DNA of 22,847 nucleotides from an uncultured bacterium (GTDB taxonomy: Bacteria > Cyanobacteriota > Vampirovibrionia > Gastranaerophilales > Gastranaerophilaceae), in NCBI GenBank assembly GCA_947365485.1, contig CANAXK010000005.1, forward strand, positions 1 through 22,847. The letters are read 5' to 3'. The first letter of the stretch is position 1. Each line of letters opens with the position of its first letter. The position numbers and the translations under genes are program-made. This document shows, piece by piece, positions 1-10,376 of this stretch. The notes beneath the pieces were generated by a model, which saw nothing but the letters and a program-made list of their open reading frames with translations, was not told where the DNA came from and searched no databases.

Positions 1-2
1 AA

Positions 3-296
3 TTAGAATCAGAAAAAAACACTATTCAAGAAAAAATAAATAATCAGACCCTAGATGAAGCTGATGGAAATTGGTTTCATAGACAAAGCAATGGTTCCAA
101 ACGACAACTTAGAATCTCCATTAATTCATTTAGAAAATTAAAAGAAGAGTATGAAAATTTTCCTAATGAATCAACTAAACAAAAATTAATTGCAACAGCT
201 CATATTATAAAATTACAATATCAGAATGTCGATAATAACAACAAATTTACTCCTGCGTTGAATATTATAAACAGCTGGCTTGAAAAAAATGCCTGA
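3..296 (+). CDS. 3' end of an unrecognised protein (truncated by window start)
   Basis: The frame is open from the first complete codon at 3 to a TGA at 294-296, giving the last 97 residues of a + strand gene whose start lies outside the window. The fragment is hydrophilic and rich in Asn, Lys and Glu, with helix-like stretches (residues about 42-70 of the fragment) and no membrane segment or motif I recognise. It ends in NIINSWLEKNA. A strong hairpin terminator begins 4 bp after the stop, which supports this being a real gene end rather than a chance frame. It converges on ppiC. Function unknown. Confidence 0.65.
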   Translation, partial: LESEKNTIQEKINNQTLDEADGNWFHRQSNGSKRQLRISINSFRKLKEEYENFPNESTKQKLIATAHIIKLQYQNVDNNNKFTPALNIINSWLEKNA

Positions 297-300
297 ATAA

Positions 301-333
301 AAAAATTCCTCTCATTCTTTGAGAGGAATTTTT
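301..333. terminator. Bidirectional intrinsic terminator
   Basis: A perfect 14-bp inverted repeat pairs 301-314 with 320-333 around a 5-nt loop. The core CCTCTCA/TGAGAGG is flanked by A-tracts on the left and T-tracts on the right, so it can form a GC-containing stem followed by a U-run on either strand. It sits between the convergent partial gene (ending 296) and ppiC (stop at 334-336), and should end both transcripts, including the long minus-strand operon. Confidence 0.85.
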
Positions 334-612
334 TTATTCGTCGATTCCTGTAAGCTTAATCAGGTGCCAGCCAAACTGTGTTTCAACCGGTTCGGAAATC
401 TCACCTTCTTTAAGCGCGAATGCTGCATCTTCAAAAGGCTTAACCATCATGCCTTTGCCAAACCATCTCAAGTCTCCGCCGTCGCGTCCTGACGGGCATT
501 TTGAGAACTGTTTTGCCAAATCTTCAAAAGCAACCCCGTTTTTAATATCCAACAAAAGGTTTTCTGCTTCTTCTTTTGTACCGACCAGAATATGGCTCGC
601 TCTGATTTTCAT
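334..612 (-). CDS. ppiC: Parvulin-type peptidyl-prolyl cis-trans isomerase
   Basis: A 92-residue single-domain parvulin (rotamase family), close to the length of E. coli PpiC. It begins with the family's KIRASHILV strand, followed by the helix containing AFEDLAKQFSKCPS, the GGDLRWFGKGMMVKPFEDAAF segment and the C-terminal FGWHLIKL strand. It lacks a signal peptide or membrane anchor, so it is probably cytoplasmic and catalyses Xaa-Pro isomerisation during folding. The ATG at 610-612 has an AAGGAGAA ribosome binding site a few bases upstream. It is the last gene of the minus-strand operon, 10 bp after the small membrane protein gene, with the terminator directly after its stop. Confidence 0.93.
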   Translation of the reverse strand: MKIRASHILVGTKEEAENLLLDIKNGVAFEDLAKQFSKCPSGRDGGDLRWFGKGMMVKPFEDAAFALKEGEISEPVETQFGWHLIKLTGIDE

Positions 613-622
613 AAATTTCTCC

Positions 623-1036
623 TTATAATTTTGTGTTTGTCTCTTCTGATTCTTTGTTGTCTTTCAGCTTCAATTCTGTTTCACGAGCTTTGAGCATTGA
701 CTGTATGATTTTGTCCTTATCAGCCTGCTTTTTAACATCTGCAAACACAGCCTTGAGCTCCTCTTCGTTCAAACCTTCCGGAGTGCGCATGCAGACAACA
801 AACTTGTCTTTTCTGAACGTAAAATACGAAGCAACAAGTATCCCCCACAGCAGAATCCCCTGAAAGACTCCGATTGAAGGCACTTGCAAGGAATAAGAAG
901 CCGCATAATTCCAGATGTGCATCGCAGTCCAGCCAGGGAATGCAATGAATCCGGCTGCAAGACAGCAGACAATAAATATTGCCATTATTATTCCTCTAAA
1001 CCCCTTGATTTGTATTACGTTAATATTTCTTTTCAT
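623..1036 (-). CDS. Small two-helix membrane protein, unrecognised
   Basis: A 137-residue protein with two hydrophobic segments (about residues 14-34 and 54-75) separated by a short loop, then a charged Lys/Glu-rich tail of about 60 residues (NEEELKAVFADVKKQADKDK...) likely to be helical and cytoplasmic. I do not recognise a family. The ATG at 1034-1036 directly abuts the ligA stop codon at 1037-1039, so the two are almost certainly co-transcribed and probably translationally coupled; the next gene, ppiC, begins 10 bp after its stop. Nothing in the sequence shows a role in DNA ligation or protein folding, so the neighbours do not define its job. Confidence 0.75.
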   Translation of the reverse strand: MKRNINVIQIKGFRGIIMAIFIVCCLAAGFIAFPGWTAMHIWNYAASYSLQVPSIGVFQGILLWGILVASYFTFRKDKFVVCMRTPEGLNEEELKAVFADVKKQADKDKIIQSMLKARETELKLKDNKESEETNTKL

Positions 1037-4332
<3,296 letters not shown>

Positions 4333-4340
4333 AACCCCTC

Positions 4341-5594
4341 CTATTTTACCAACACTCTTATAATTCCTGCCATTGTCCAGAAAACAAACTGGATTTGCGG
4401 TCTGAAAAACACAGTATCAACAATTCCGTGGAGCAGAATCCCGATAATCGAAATTAATGCTGCCAAAACGTACAGATTTGAAGCGTTTTGAATAGCTTTT
4501 CTTAAAATCAACCCGACAAACCCGACAAACGCAATCAGAGCAAAAATCCCGCTCTCAACCGCGATTTCAAGATAAATATTATACGCGCTCAGGGCGTCAA
4601 ATCCTGTTTTCATATACAGGCCGTAGATTTCCCTGAAATTCTGGTTTCCGACTCCGATACCGAGCAGCCAGTTGTCTTTAAACATATCAACGCATGAGTT
4701 GTAAACATTGAATCTGAAAGAGTTTGAGCTGTCGCTTCTCATCGCAAAAATAGAAAATATCCTTGCTCTAAGTGCTGACACAGAGAGAATCACAAACCCG
4801 ACAAGCGCAGCTCCAGCTGCCACAACCATTGAAAAAATCTTTTTATAAGCCGGTTTCAAAAATCTGTATGTTATAAGAACAAGTGCGAGAAGTTCGAAGA
4901 AATATCCGATATAAGCACCTCTGCACCCTGTAAACACCAACGCGCAGGATGCCAGAAGTCCAATCGGAATCGCCCATTTTTTAGGCAGAGTAACAACCGC
5001 AGGAATACACGCAAGCATATATCCGCCGAAGAGATTCGGGTTATACGGTTTCAATGTTCCGTAAACGCGTGTCATGACTTCTTCCGGATTCAGTCTGGAG
5101 GTATCCTGCCAGCCGGAAATCTCATCCACGCAGGCAAAGTTCTGCAAAAACGCTGCGATTGTCTCAATCGAGAGCGCTAGCGCGATTGTGTAGAAAACGT
5201 ATTTAACCATTTCTCTGTTGTTTTTAAGATAGTGCACCAGAGAGACATAGAATCCGAGGTAAGTAAGTGTTTTAAAGAATCCTTTTAGGCTCAAATAGAA
5301 CAGTGAAGAGCCCGCAACGCTCACAACCACGACGAGGAAGTACGCGAGCAGGAATTTGTCCGCAAGAGTGAGTTCAAATTGTTCGCCTGTTTTTGTGAGG
5401 AGTTTTACAGCAGTGAGCATTATTGCAAACAATGCAAAGTAGCCGATATAATCCGACGGTGCCGCGATTGAAGAAAACAGGACAAAAAATATATTCAGTC
5501 CGATAAGCCAGTCGATTTTCTGGAGAAAAAAGCTTCTCTGATAAACCGGATGGAATATTGTTTGGAAAAATGATAATAGTTTATTAAAAAACAT
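4341..5594 (-). CDS. IctB-like O-antigen ligase/polymerase family (Wzy/WaaL) membrane protein
   Basis: A 417-residue polytopic membrane protein with about ten to twelve hydrophobic helices and one larger extracytoplasmic loop (about residues 145-180). Three features fit the Wzy_C/WaaL family: RVYGTLKPYNPNLFGGYML, FTGCRGAYIGY, and the C-terminal LHGIVDTVFFRPQIQFVFW (His389, Asp393). The last is especially close to the IctB branch described in cyanobacteria, once proposed as a bicarbonate transporter but belonging to the O-antigen ligase superfamily. I infer glycan ligation or polymerisation in the envelope; the heptose-kinase-like gene in the same operon fits. Substrate not determinable. The DUF4330 gene lies 17 bp upstream and the SPFH-fusion gene 8 bp downstream. 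Confidence 0.85.
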   Translation of the reverse strand: MFFNKLLSFFQTIFHPVYQRSFFLQKIDWLIGLNIFFVLFSSIAAPSDYIGYFALFAIMLTAVKLLTKTGEQFELTLADKFLLAYFLVVVVSVAGSSLFYLSLKGFFKTLTYLGFYVSLVHYLKNNREMVKYVFYTIALALSIETIAAFLQNFACVDEISGWQDTSRLNPEEVMTRVYGTLKPYNPNLFGGYMLACIPAVVTLPKKWAIPIGLLASCALVFTGCRGAYIGYFFELLALVLITYRFLKPAYKKIFSMVVAAGAALVGFVILSVSALRARIFSIFAMRSDSSNSFRFNVYNSCVDMFKDNWLLGIGVGNQNFREIYGLYMKTGFDALSAYNIYLEIAVESGIFALIAFVGFVGLILRKAIQNASNLYVLAALISIIGILLHGIVDTVFFRPQIQFVFWTMAGIIRVLVK

Positions 5595-5611
5595 GGCTGC
5601 GAAATTTACCC

Positions 5612-6160
5612 CTAGCCGACCTGATTGTTAACACCGGCGTCGTCGACTTCAACCTCAGAAGTCACTCTCACATCAGAGATTGTGCCGTTGAACTTGTATT
5701 TTTCACCCTCAAGTGTCACAGGCAAGCCCATCTTAATCTTGTTTCCGCCAACAACAGCGCCGTCTTTTGTAATCTTTGCTGTGTCAGTGATTGTTACAAC
5801 CGCATCAAATATCGCAGGCTGCGCAGGGTCTTTAACCAAAACATACTGGTCTTTTACTCTTGAAGACGCCACTGCGGTCTTTCTTGATTCTGATTCAACA
5901 TTCAAAACGTCAAGCTCTGTATACGGCACATTTCTTATTGTGATAAAAGTCTTGTCCTCCGGCTTAATCGGAAACTCTTCGCCCGTCACTGTCACACCGC
6001 GCAAAAATACCTGAAAAGTAATAGCAGAGGTTGCTTCAATCTGCTTGTCAGCCGTCTGCCTAAAGTGTTTTGTGGTCAAAATTCCCACAAAAAGCGCGAT
6101 TATAACGCCCAGAACAATTATGATATCAACAATATTAAATTTACCTAACAAGTTTTTCAT
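5612..6160 (-). CDS. DUF4330 domain protein, single membrane anchor
   Basis: A 182-residue protein. The N-terminal GKFNIVDIIIVLGVIIALFVG (residues 6-26) is a membrane anchor with the conserved F-N-x-V-D lead of DUF4330. It is followed by a beta-rich extracytoplasmic domain ending in the family-like GNKIKMGLPVTLEGEKYKFNG segment. DUF4330 proteins are known mainly from Cyanobacteria and relatives and have no established function. The ATG is 2 bp after the rfaE1 stop, and its GGAGG ribosome binding site (6167-6171) lies within the last codons of rfaE1, so translation is coupled. IctB-like follows after 17 bp. An envelope-biogenesis role is suggested by the neighbours only. Confidence 0.8.
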   Translation of the reverse strand: MKNLLGKFNIVDIIIVLGVIIALFVGILTTKHFRQTADKQIEATSAITFQVFLRGVTVTGEEFPIKPEDKTFITIRNVPYTELDVLNVESESRKTAVASSRVKDQYVLVKDPAQPAIFDAVVTITDTAKITKDGAVVGGNKIKMGLPVTLEGEKYKFNGTISDVRVTSEVEVDDAGVNNQVG

Positions 6161-6162
6161 CT

Positions 6163-7185
6163 CTAACCTCCTATTAGCTCAATATTTTCCGGTATTGAAT
6201 CTAAAATTTCATCAATCGTGGTGGTTGCACATCCAAACTGCTTAACCACTATCCCTGCTGCAATGTTTCCGATAATCGCCGCGTAAACCGGCTCCGCACC
6301 CGCTGCAAGCGCAAGCGTGTAAGTCGCAGTTACAGTATCGCCAGCACCTGTCACATCAAAAACCTCTGCCTTGTTAAACACAGGAATGTGCGTGTACATT
6401 CCACCCTTTTCCACAACAACCATGCCGTCAGCCCCGCAGGTGATAAGCACTGCCTCTGCAAGAGACTCCTCAAGAAGCGTGGTTCCGGCTTTTATAAAGT
6501 CGTCTTTGCTTCTCAGATAATACCCGACATGCTTTTGTGTATCCGGCAAATTCGGTGTCATTGATGTGATACCCTTGTATCTGTCAAGCGCTTTCTGGGC
6601 GTCAACAACAACTTTTTTGTCGTGTTTTTTTGCAGACTCAACAACGGTTGAAATAATTCTCTCGCTTAATGTTCCGATATGGTAATCAGAAAGAATCACA
6701 GCGTCGTATTGAGGCACAAGTTTTTCGATTTCTTTTATGAGTTTTACTTCTGTCTCTTCTGAAACCGGCGCATTTGTCTGGCGGTCGATTCTTACAATCT
6801 GCTGAGTGATTGAATGAGAGCAGGAGCCGGAAATCCTTGTCTTTGTGATAGTCTTTCTGTTCTTGTCAACAACGAGCGAAGAGCAGTCAATACCCGCTTC
6901 ATCAAACGCTCTTTTCAAGTCTTCTGCCTGATAGTCTTCTCCGATAACCCCGATTACGCTGACTTTTCCGCCGTTGATTTCAGAAACATTGTGTGCAGCG
7001 TTAGATGCTCCGCCAAGAATGAATTTTGTATGTGTGTGCTGCAAGATGAGCACAGGAGCTTCTCTTGAGATTCTTTCGGTATCGCCGTAGACCATCTCAT
7101 CGAGCGCCAAATCACCGACCACGAGAATCTTTGCGTCTCCCAGGCGTTTAACCAAATCCTTTAACTTACTTCTGTCAATCCTCAT
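6163..7185 (-). CDS. rfaE1: PfkB-family kinase, D-glycero-beta-D-manno-heptose-7-phosphate kinase (RfaE1/HldA) type
   Basis: A 340-residue ribokinase/PfkB-fold kinase of the kind that phosphorylates heptose 7-phosphate at C1 in ADP-heptose synthesis for LPS inner core. The N-terminal KILVVGDLALDEMVYGDTERISREAP and GGASNAAHNV segments match RfaE1/HldE N-domains. The C-terminal DVTGAGD motif (277-283, catalytic Asp283) is the PfkB signature. The adenylyltransferase domain of bifunctional HldE is absent, so that activity would have to come from another gene. It is the first gene of a seven-gene operon, divergent from the gene at 7276 across 90 bp of very AT-rich DNA. Substrate assignment rests on family resemblance; another sugar kinase of the same subfamily is possible. 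Confidence 0.88.
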   Translation of the reverse strand: MRIDRSKLKDLVKRLGDAKILVVGDLALDEMVYGDTERISREAPVLILQHTHTKFILGGASNAAHNVSEINGGKVSVIGVIGEDYQAEDLKRAFDEAGIDCSSLVVDKNRKTITKTRISGSCSHSITQQIVRIDRQTNAPVSEETEVKLIKEIEKLVPQYDAVILSDYHIGTLSERIISTVVESAKKHDKKVVVDAQKALDRYKGITSMTPNLPDTQKHVGYYLRSKDDFIKAGTTLLEESLAEAVLITCGADGMVVVEKGGMYTHIPVFNKAEVFDVTGAGDTVTATYTLALAAGAEPVYAAIIGNIAAGIVVKQFGCATTTIDEILDSIPENIELIGG

Positions 7186-7201
7186 ACCAACTCTCTTATG
7201 A

Positions 7202-7230
7202 TTGCCTTATAGTGAATTATCATATATAAT
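7202..7230 (+). promoter_or_regulatory. Sigma-70-type promoter for the gene at 7276
   Basis: TTGCCT at 7202-7207 and a perfect TATAAT at 7225-7230 are separated by 17 bp on the + strand, 45 bp upstream of the start codon at 7276. The 90-bp divergent gap 7186-7275 is extremely AT-rich. I could not find an equally convincing promoter for the minus-strand operon starting at 7185, although TATAGT-like boxes occur on that strand around 7244-7249. Confidence 0.55.
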
Positions 7231-7275
7231 ATACTTATATCATACTATAAAAATGAAAAGAGAGTGACGTTTTAA

Positions 7276-8103
7276 ATGGCTGGAAATGTTTTTAATGAAA
7301 AAGATTCAATGGACATAAATGAATTAGCTTCATTAAACGACGATATCTCGCCCGAGTTAATTGAGCAGCTCCAGGCAAAGCTTACCCAGGATGCAAACAA
7401 CTTGAGTGGGAACGCTTCTTCACAGCCAGCATTCAACGCCAACGACGACACAACGCTTTTTGAAGAGCCGGCTTCTGCGGCTCCAGAAACGCCGATTACA
7501 GAAAAGCCTGCTGAAAAAAAAGAAATCCAGATTGACAAGACTTTTGATGACAACTTCATCAAAAAATACAAGGCAAAGCTTAACAAGCAAAAGCTTGAAA
7601 GCGAGCACGCAGAAGAGGCTAAGGACACAATCTCTGCAACCGTTTTTCCTGTTGAGAATGAAGTCAAAGAAGAACCCGCAAACAACATAAACGAGGTTTC
7701 TAACGGAAACATCACTGAAAAAGCTATTACAAAAGAGCAAAAAGAATACAACGACAGTCTTGATTTTCTTGACGGGAATGTAAAATACTCAAAATACGTT
7801 ATCTACATTGATCCGCAGAATATTGACTTCATTGAAAGTCTAACTGTAAAAGAAAGAAAGAATCTTATTAACAGAATCCTGAGACAGCAGGATGACATTG
7901 CGATAACTAAGCAGAGGTTCAACATCATTCAGACAGTAATCAAACACGCAATAATCGCAATACTCACTGTTTCAATCTCGATTCCTGTAATCTACTATAC
8001 AATCAACGCTTCTCTTGAAGCCTCTATCAATAATTACAGGCGCTCACAATCAATCTTCCAGACTCTTTACAAAGAAAAAGGGAAAATTTCAAGAACTAAC
8101 TAA
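7276..8103 (+). CDS. Unrecognised single-pass membrane protein with acidic N-terminal region
   Basis: A 275-residue protein. Residues 1 to about 185 are hydrophilic, acidic and low in predicted order, with several Pro/Glu/Lys-rich runs (for example EKPAEKKEIQ). A more structured segment follows (KYVIYIDPQNIDFIESLTVKERKNLINRILRQQ), then one strong membrane helix at about 221-243 and a 32-residue basic tail. No signal peptide, so the large N-terminal part is probably cytoplasmic. No family recognised. A sigma-70-like promoter lies 45 bp upstream. The ribosome binding site is weak (GAGAG about 10 bp upstream). Its TAA overlaps the stop of the opposing gene at 8100, with no terminator hairpin seen between them. 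Confidence 0.75.
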   Translation: MAGNVFNEKDSMDINELASLNDDISPELIEQLQAKLTQDANNLSGNASSQPAFNANDDTTLFEEPASAAPETPITEKPAEKKEIQIDKTFDDNFIKKYKAKLNKQKLESEHAEEAKDTISATVFPVENEVKEEPANNINEVSNGNITEKAITKEQKEYNDSLDFLDGNVKYSKYVIYIDPQNIDFIESLTVKERKNLINRILRQQDDIAITKQRFNIIQTVIKHAIIAILTVSISIPVIYYTINASLEASINNYRRSQSIFQTLYKEKGKISRTN

Positions 8104-8792
8104 GCTGATTTGCGCTCACCTAGCATCATATTGCCCACTTTGTCACCGAGCTTGTATCCGAATATTGAAGCAAAAGCAAATCCTAGGCCTTTTAAGCATC
8201 CCGGTGCAAATTTTATAGACTTGTTAAACACTTTTGTTGTTTCGCAGTAGTCTTTCAAAACTGTAGCCTGTTTTTCAAGGAACGGATTTTTCTTGTACAG
8301 CCCTTCTCTTTTGAATGCCACTTTCTTGCCGTTAACTTTTTCGGTATAAGGAAGCCCGATAACGCGTTTTGCAGCAGCTTCGCACCCGAACATTGTTGAA
8401 AGCGCAAGCCCCTGTCTTGCTGCCTCGTCCATCTTGTCATCAGCAACAAGAACATTCACACCGCCAGTAGCGCAAATAAGAGGGTTGATATTGTTTGCAG
8501 TAAATTTCAAAACCTTACCGCAGCCTCTAAGGATTTTGTCTCCTTTTGCGAGATTTCTAATAGATTGTTCAGCGCTTACAACCCCCTCTGCTAATGGGTT
8601 CTTGTATTCTTTTGCAATATTAGTAACCCCTTTTGCTGCATTGGTAATCTGACCTCCTGCAATATCAAGGTTCATTGCTGCAACAAACGGGTTTTCTGCA
8701 TTCAAGCCGTTATTTGCCCTTCTTGAAGAGAAGATTGTTCCTGATGTTATTGAAGGCATTGATAATGTAATTGCTGCTAAACCTGATGACAT
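8100..8792 (-). CDS. Unrecognised protein, Gly/Ala-rich
   Basis: A 230-residue protein without a recognised family. The N-terminus is Ser/Thr-rich (SGLAAITLSMPSITSGTIFSS). The middle contains moderately hydrophobic helices (NINPLICATGGVNVLVADDK; GLALSTMFGCEAAAKRVIG), and a C-terminal hydrophobic stretch (GCLKGLGFAFASIFGYKLG) precedes a short basic end. The pattern suggests a peripheral or re-entrant membrane association rather than a clear transmembrane protein. The ATG at 8790-8792 has AAGGA 6 bp upstream, which fixes the start. It converges with the gene at 7276-8103 and overlaps it by 4 bp at the stop codons. The gap upstream (8793-8916) separates it from the CNNM gene and holds two palindromes. 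Confidence 0.7.
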   Translation of the reverse strand: MSSGLAAITLSMPSITSGTIFSSRRANNGLNAENPFVAAMNLDIAGGQITNAAKGVTNIAKEYKNPLAEGVVSAEQSIRNLAKGDKILRGCGKVLKFTANNINPLICATGGVNVLVADDKMDEAARQGLALSTMFGCEAAAKRVIGLPYTEKVNGKKVAFKREGLYKKNPFLEKQATVLKDYCETTKVFNKSIKFAPGCLKGLGFAFASIFGYKLGDKVGNMMLGERKSA

Positions 8793-8840
8793 GTAAATTC
8801 CTTATCACACTAATTAACACACTTGTATTAATATAAAGTA

Positions 8841-8890
8841 TTTTTGTTACAAAAAATTGCGCGAAAAAAATCAAAATTTACATAATGTAA
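8841..8890. promoter_or_regulatory. Pair of AT-rich palindromes upstream of the gene at 8100-8792, possible operators
   Basis: Two odd-length perfect palindromes lie in the 124-bp gap: TTTTTGTTACAAAAA at 8841-8855 and TTACATAATGTAA at 8878-8890. Both contain a TGTTAC/TGTAAC half-site. They are upstream of the gene ending at 8792 and could bind a dimeric regulator. In AT-rich DNA such palindromes also arise by chance, and no confident -35/-10 pair is seen next to them. Confidence 0.25.
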
Positions 8891-8916
8891 CAAATTAAGA
8901 CTATGGTGGGGGCAGA

Positions 8917-10257
8917 TTAAGCTTCTTCGCTCTCTTCATCAGCAGGAGCCGGCTCTTTGTATATCTTAAGCTTGGTAATTCTTGCACCGTCAACTTCTGT
9001 TACGGTAAAAGTCAGACCGTTGAATGTTACAGAATCATCCACATTTGCAATACGCCCAAGAAGCTTAACAACAAGTCCTGCAATAGTTTCAACATCGTCT
9101 TCTTCAAACTCGGATTCCTGAAGGTCGAAAAACTCTACAAGCTCGTCAATTCTTATCATCGCGTTAGCAATATAAGTGTTCTCACCAATTTCCTTGATAT
9201 CAGCTTCCACTTCTTCGTCAAACTCGTCCTGAACATCGCCGATAATCTCTTCCAGTACGTCTTCAAGTGTAATAAGTCCTGATGTTCCGCCAAACTCGTC
9301 GATTACAACAGCCATCTGAATGTGAAGCCGCTTAAATTCGATAATCAGGTTATCAAGAGTCATTGTCTCCGGAACAAGCATAAGAGGCCTTATTAATTTT
9401 TCCATTGAATAAGTCTCTTTGTTCATTGCAAGAGAGTACAAATCCTTAACGTGGATAAATCCAAGAATCTTATCGATATTTTCTTCATACACAGGATAGC
9501 GTGTGTACTGGTTTTCGAGCGCTACTTTGTTCAAATCTTCGTAAGAAATGTCGTTTGGAATACAAATCATGTCGGTTCTTGGAATCATGACCTGCTTTGC
9601 CATCAAATCAGAGAACTTGAACATGTTATGAAGCATCTCTGCTTCTGTTTCATTCAAAACCCCCTCGTTGTAACTCGCGTCAACAAGCATGTCCAACTCT
9701 TCTGTTGAATGCACAAGCGAAGCGTCTTCTGAATTGGCATGGCAAGCGCAAAGAATTTTGTCTCCTGATATCTGCAAAAGCCAGACAAAAGGCTTCAAAA
9801 GGGTTATAAACATATCCATCGGAGTTGAGATTGCAAGCGCAATTGTCTCCGGATGTCTGAGTGCAATGCATTTTGGAAGCTGCTCGCCGAGAAGCACGTG
9901 GAAATAAGTCACGAGCACAAACGAAATCGGAACAGCAATTACGTGCGCTGTAACAACAGAGTTAAGCGGAAGCAGTTTTATGACAGGCTCAATCAGCTGA
10001 ACAATGGTTGATTCCGCAACCCAACCTAAGGCGATACTTGCGATTGTAACACCGAGCTGTGCAGCTGCAAGCATTCTGTTTGTGTCGTTAACAAGCTTGA
10101 GCGCTTTTTTTGCGTTGGAATTGCCTTCGTTACAAAGCTGCTCAAGTCTAGTTTTGCGAACTTTTACAAGCGCAAATTCTGCTGCCACAAAAAAACCGTT
10201 AACAAATAATAGAAATACAATTATAAAAATATTTATAAATATGTCCGTCAGGTTCAT
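8917..10257 (-). CDS. CNNM/CorC-type (hemolysin-family) transporter, DUF21-CBS-CorC_HlyC
   Basis: A 446-residue membrane protein with the standard three-part layout. The DUF21/CNNM membrane domain (about 1-190) starts with the characteristic NGFFVAAEFALVKVRKTRLEQL and contains GEQLPKCIAL. It is followed by a CBS-domain pair (about 205-330; VMIPRTDM, YTRYPVYEENIDKILGFIH, VVIDEFGGTSGLITLEDVLEEIIGD) and a CorC_HlyC transporter-associated domain (about 350-435), then a short acidic tail. These proteins are linked to Mg2+/Co2+ efflux or homeostasis; older 'hemolysin' names are historical. It is divergent from DUF3326, with a TTGCAA-17-TAAAAT promoter in the gap. No obvious terminator hairpin follows the stop at 8917. 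Confidence 0.92.
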   Translation of the reverse strand: MNLTDIFINIFIIVFLLFVNGFFVAAEFALVKVRKTRLEQLCNEGNSNAKKALKLVNDTNRMLAAAQLGVTIASIALGWVAESTIVQLIEPVIKLLPLNSVVTAHVIAVPISFVLVTYFHVLLGEQLPKCIALRHPETIALAISTPMDMFITLLKPFVWLLQISGDKILCACHANSEDASLVHSTEELDMLVDASYNEGVLNETEAEMLHNMFKFSDLMAKQVMIPRTDMICIPNDISYEDLNKVALENQYTRYPVYEENIDKILGFIHVKDLYSLAMNKETYSMEKLIRPLMLVPETMTLDNLIIEFKRLHIQMAVVIDEFGGTSGLITLEDVLEEIIGDVQDEFDEEVEADIKEIGENTYIANAMIRIDELVEFFDLQESEFEEDDVETIAGLVVKLLGRIANVDDSVTFNGLTFTVTEVDGARITKLKIYKEPAPADEESEEA

Positions 10258-10290
10258 TTACTCTCAAATACCTTTAAAGTTATAGTACAG

Positions 10291-10319
10291 ATTTTACTAT
10301 AGAAAGGAATATTTTGCAA
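10291..10319 (-). promoter_or_regulatory. Sigma-70-type promoter for the CNNM transporter gene
   Basis: On the minus strand TTGCAA (10319-10314) is followed after exactly 17 bp by TAAAAT (10296-10291), 33 bp before the ATG at 10257. Position, spacing and box quality are those expected of a housekeeping promoter. Confidence 0.5.
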
Positions 10320-10347
10320 CCGTAGCAACGCCAGAGCTGCTTCTTCA

Positions 10348-10356
10348 TGCTAAAAT
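10348..10356 (+). promoter_or_regulatory. Possible extended -10 promoter for the DUF3326 gene
   Basis: TGCTAAAAT (10348-10356) has the TGn-extended -10 form, 20 bp upstream of the GTG start at 10377. No good -35 box is seen at 17 bp. The distance to the start allows only a short leader containing the AAGGAG ribosome binding site (10366-10371). Confidence 0.35.
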
Positions 10357-10376
10357 AAATAAAAAAAGGAGACAGC

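Noticed and set aside
5625..6014. 129-codon + strand frame inside the DUF4330 gene
   Set aside because: Antisense shadow with Ser/Thr/Val-rich composition. The minus frame has a coupled ribosome binding site and a conserved membrane anchor.
7272..7751. 159-codon open frame on the minus strand opposite the acidic membrane-protein gene
   Set aside because: The residue pattern (long Ser/Phe/Leu runs) is the shadow of Lys/Glu/Ala-rich codons on the + strand. The + gene has a good promoter and a coherent domain layout.
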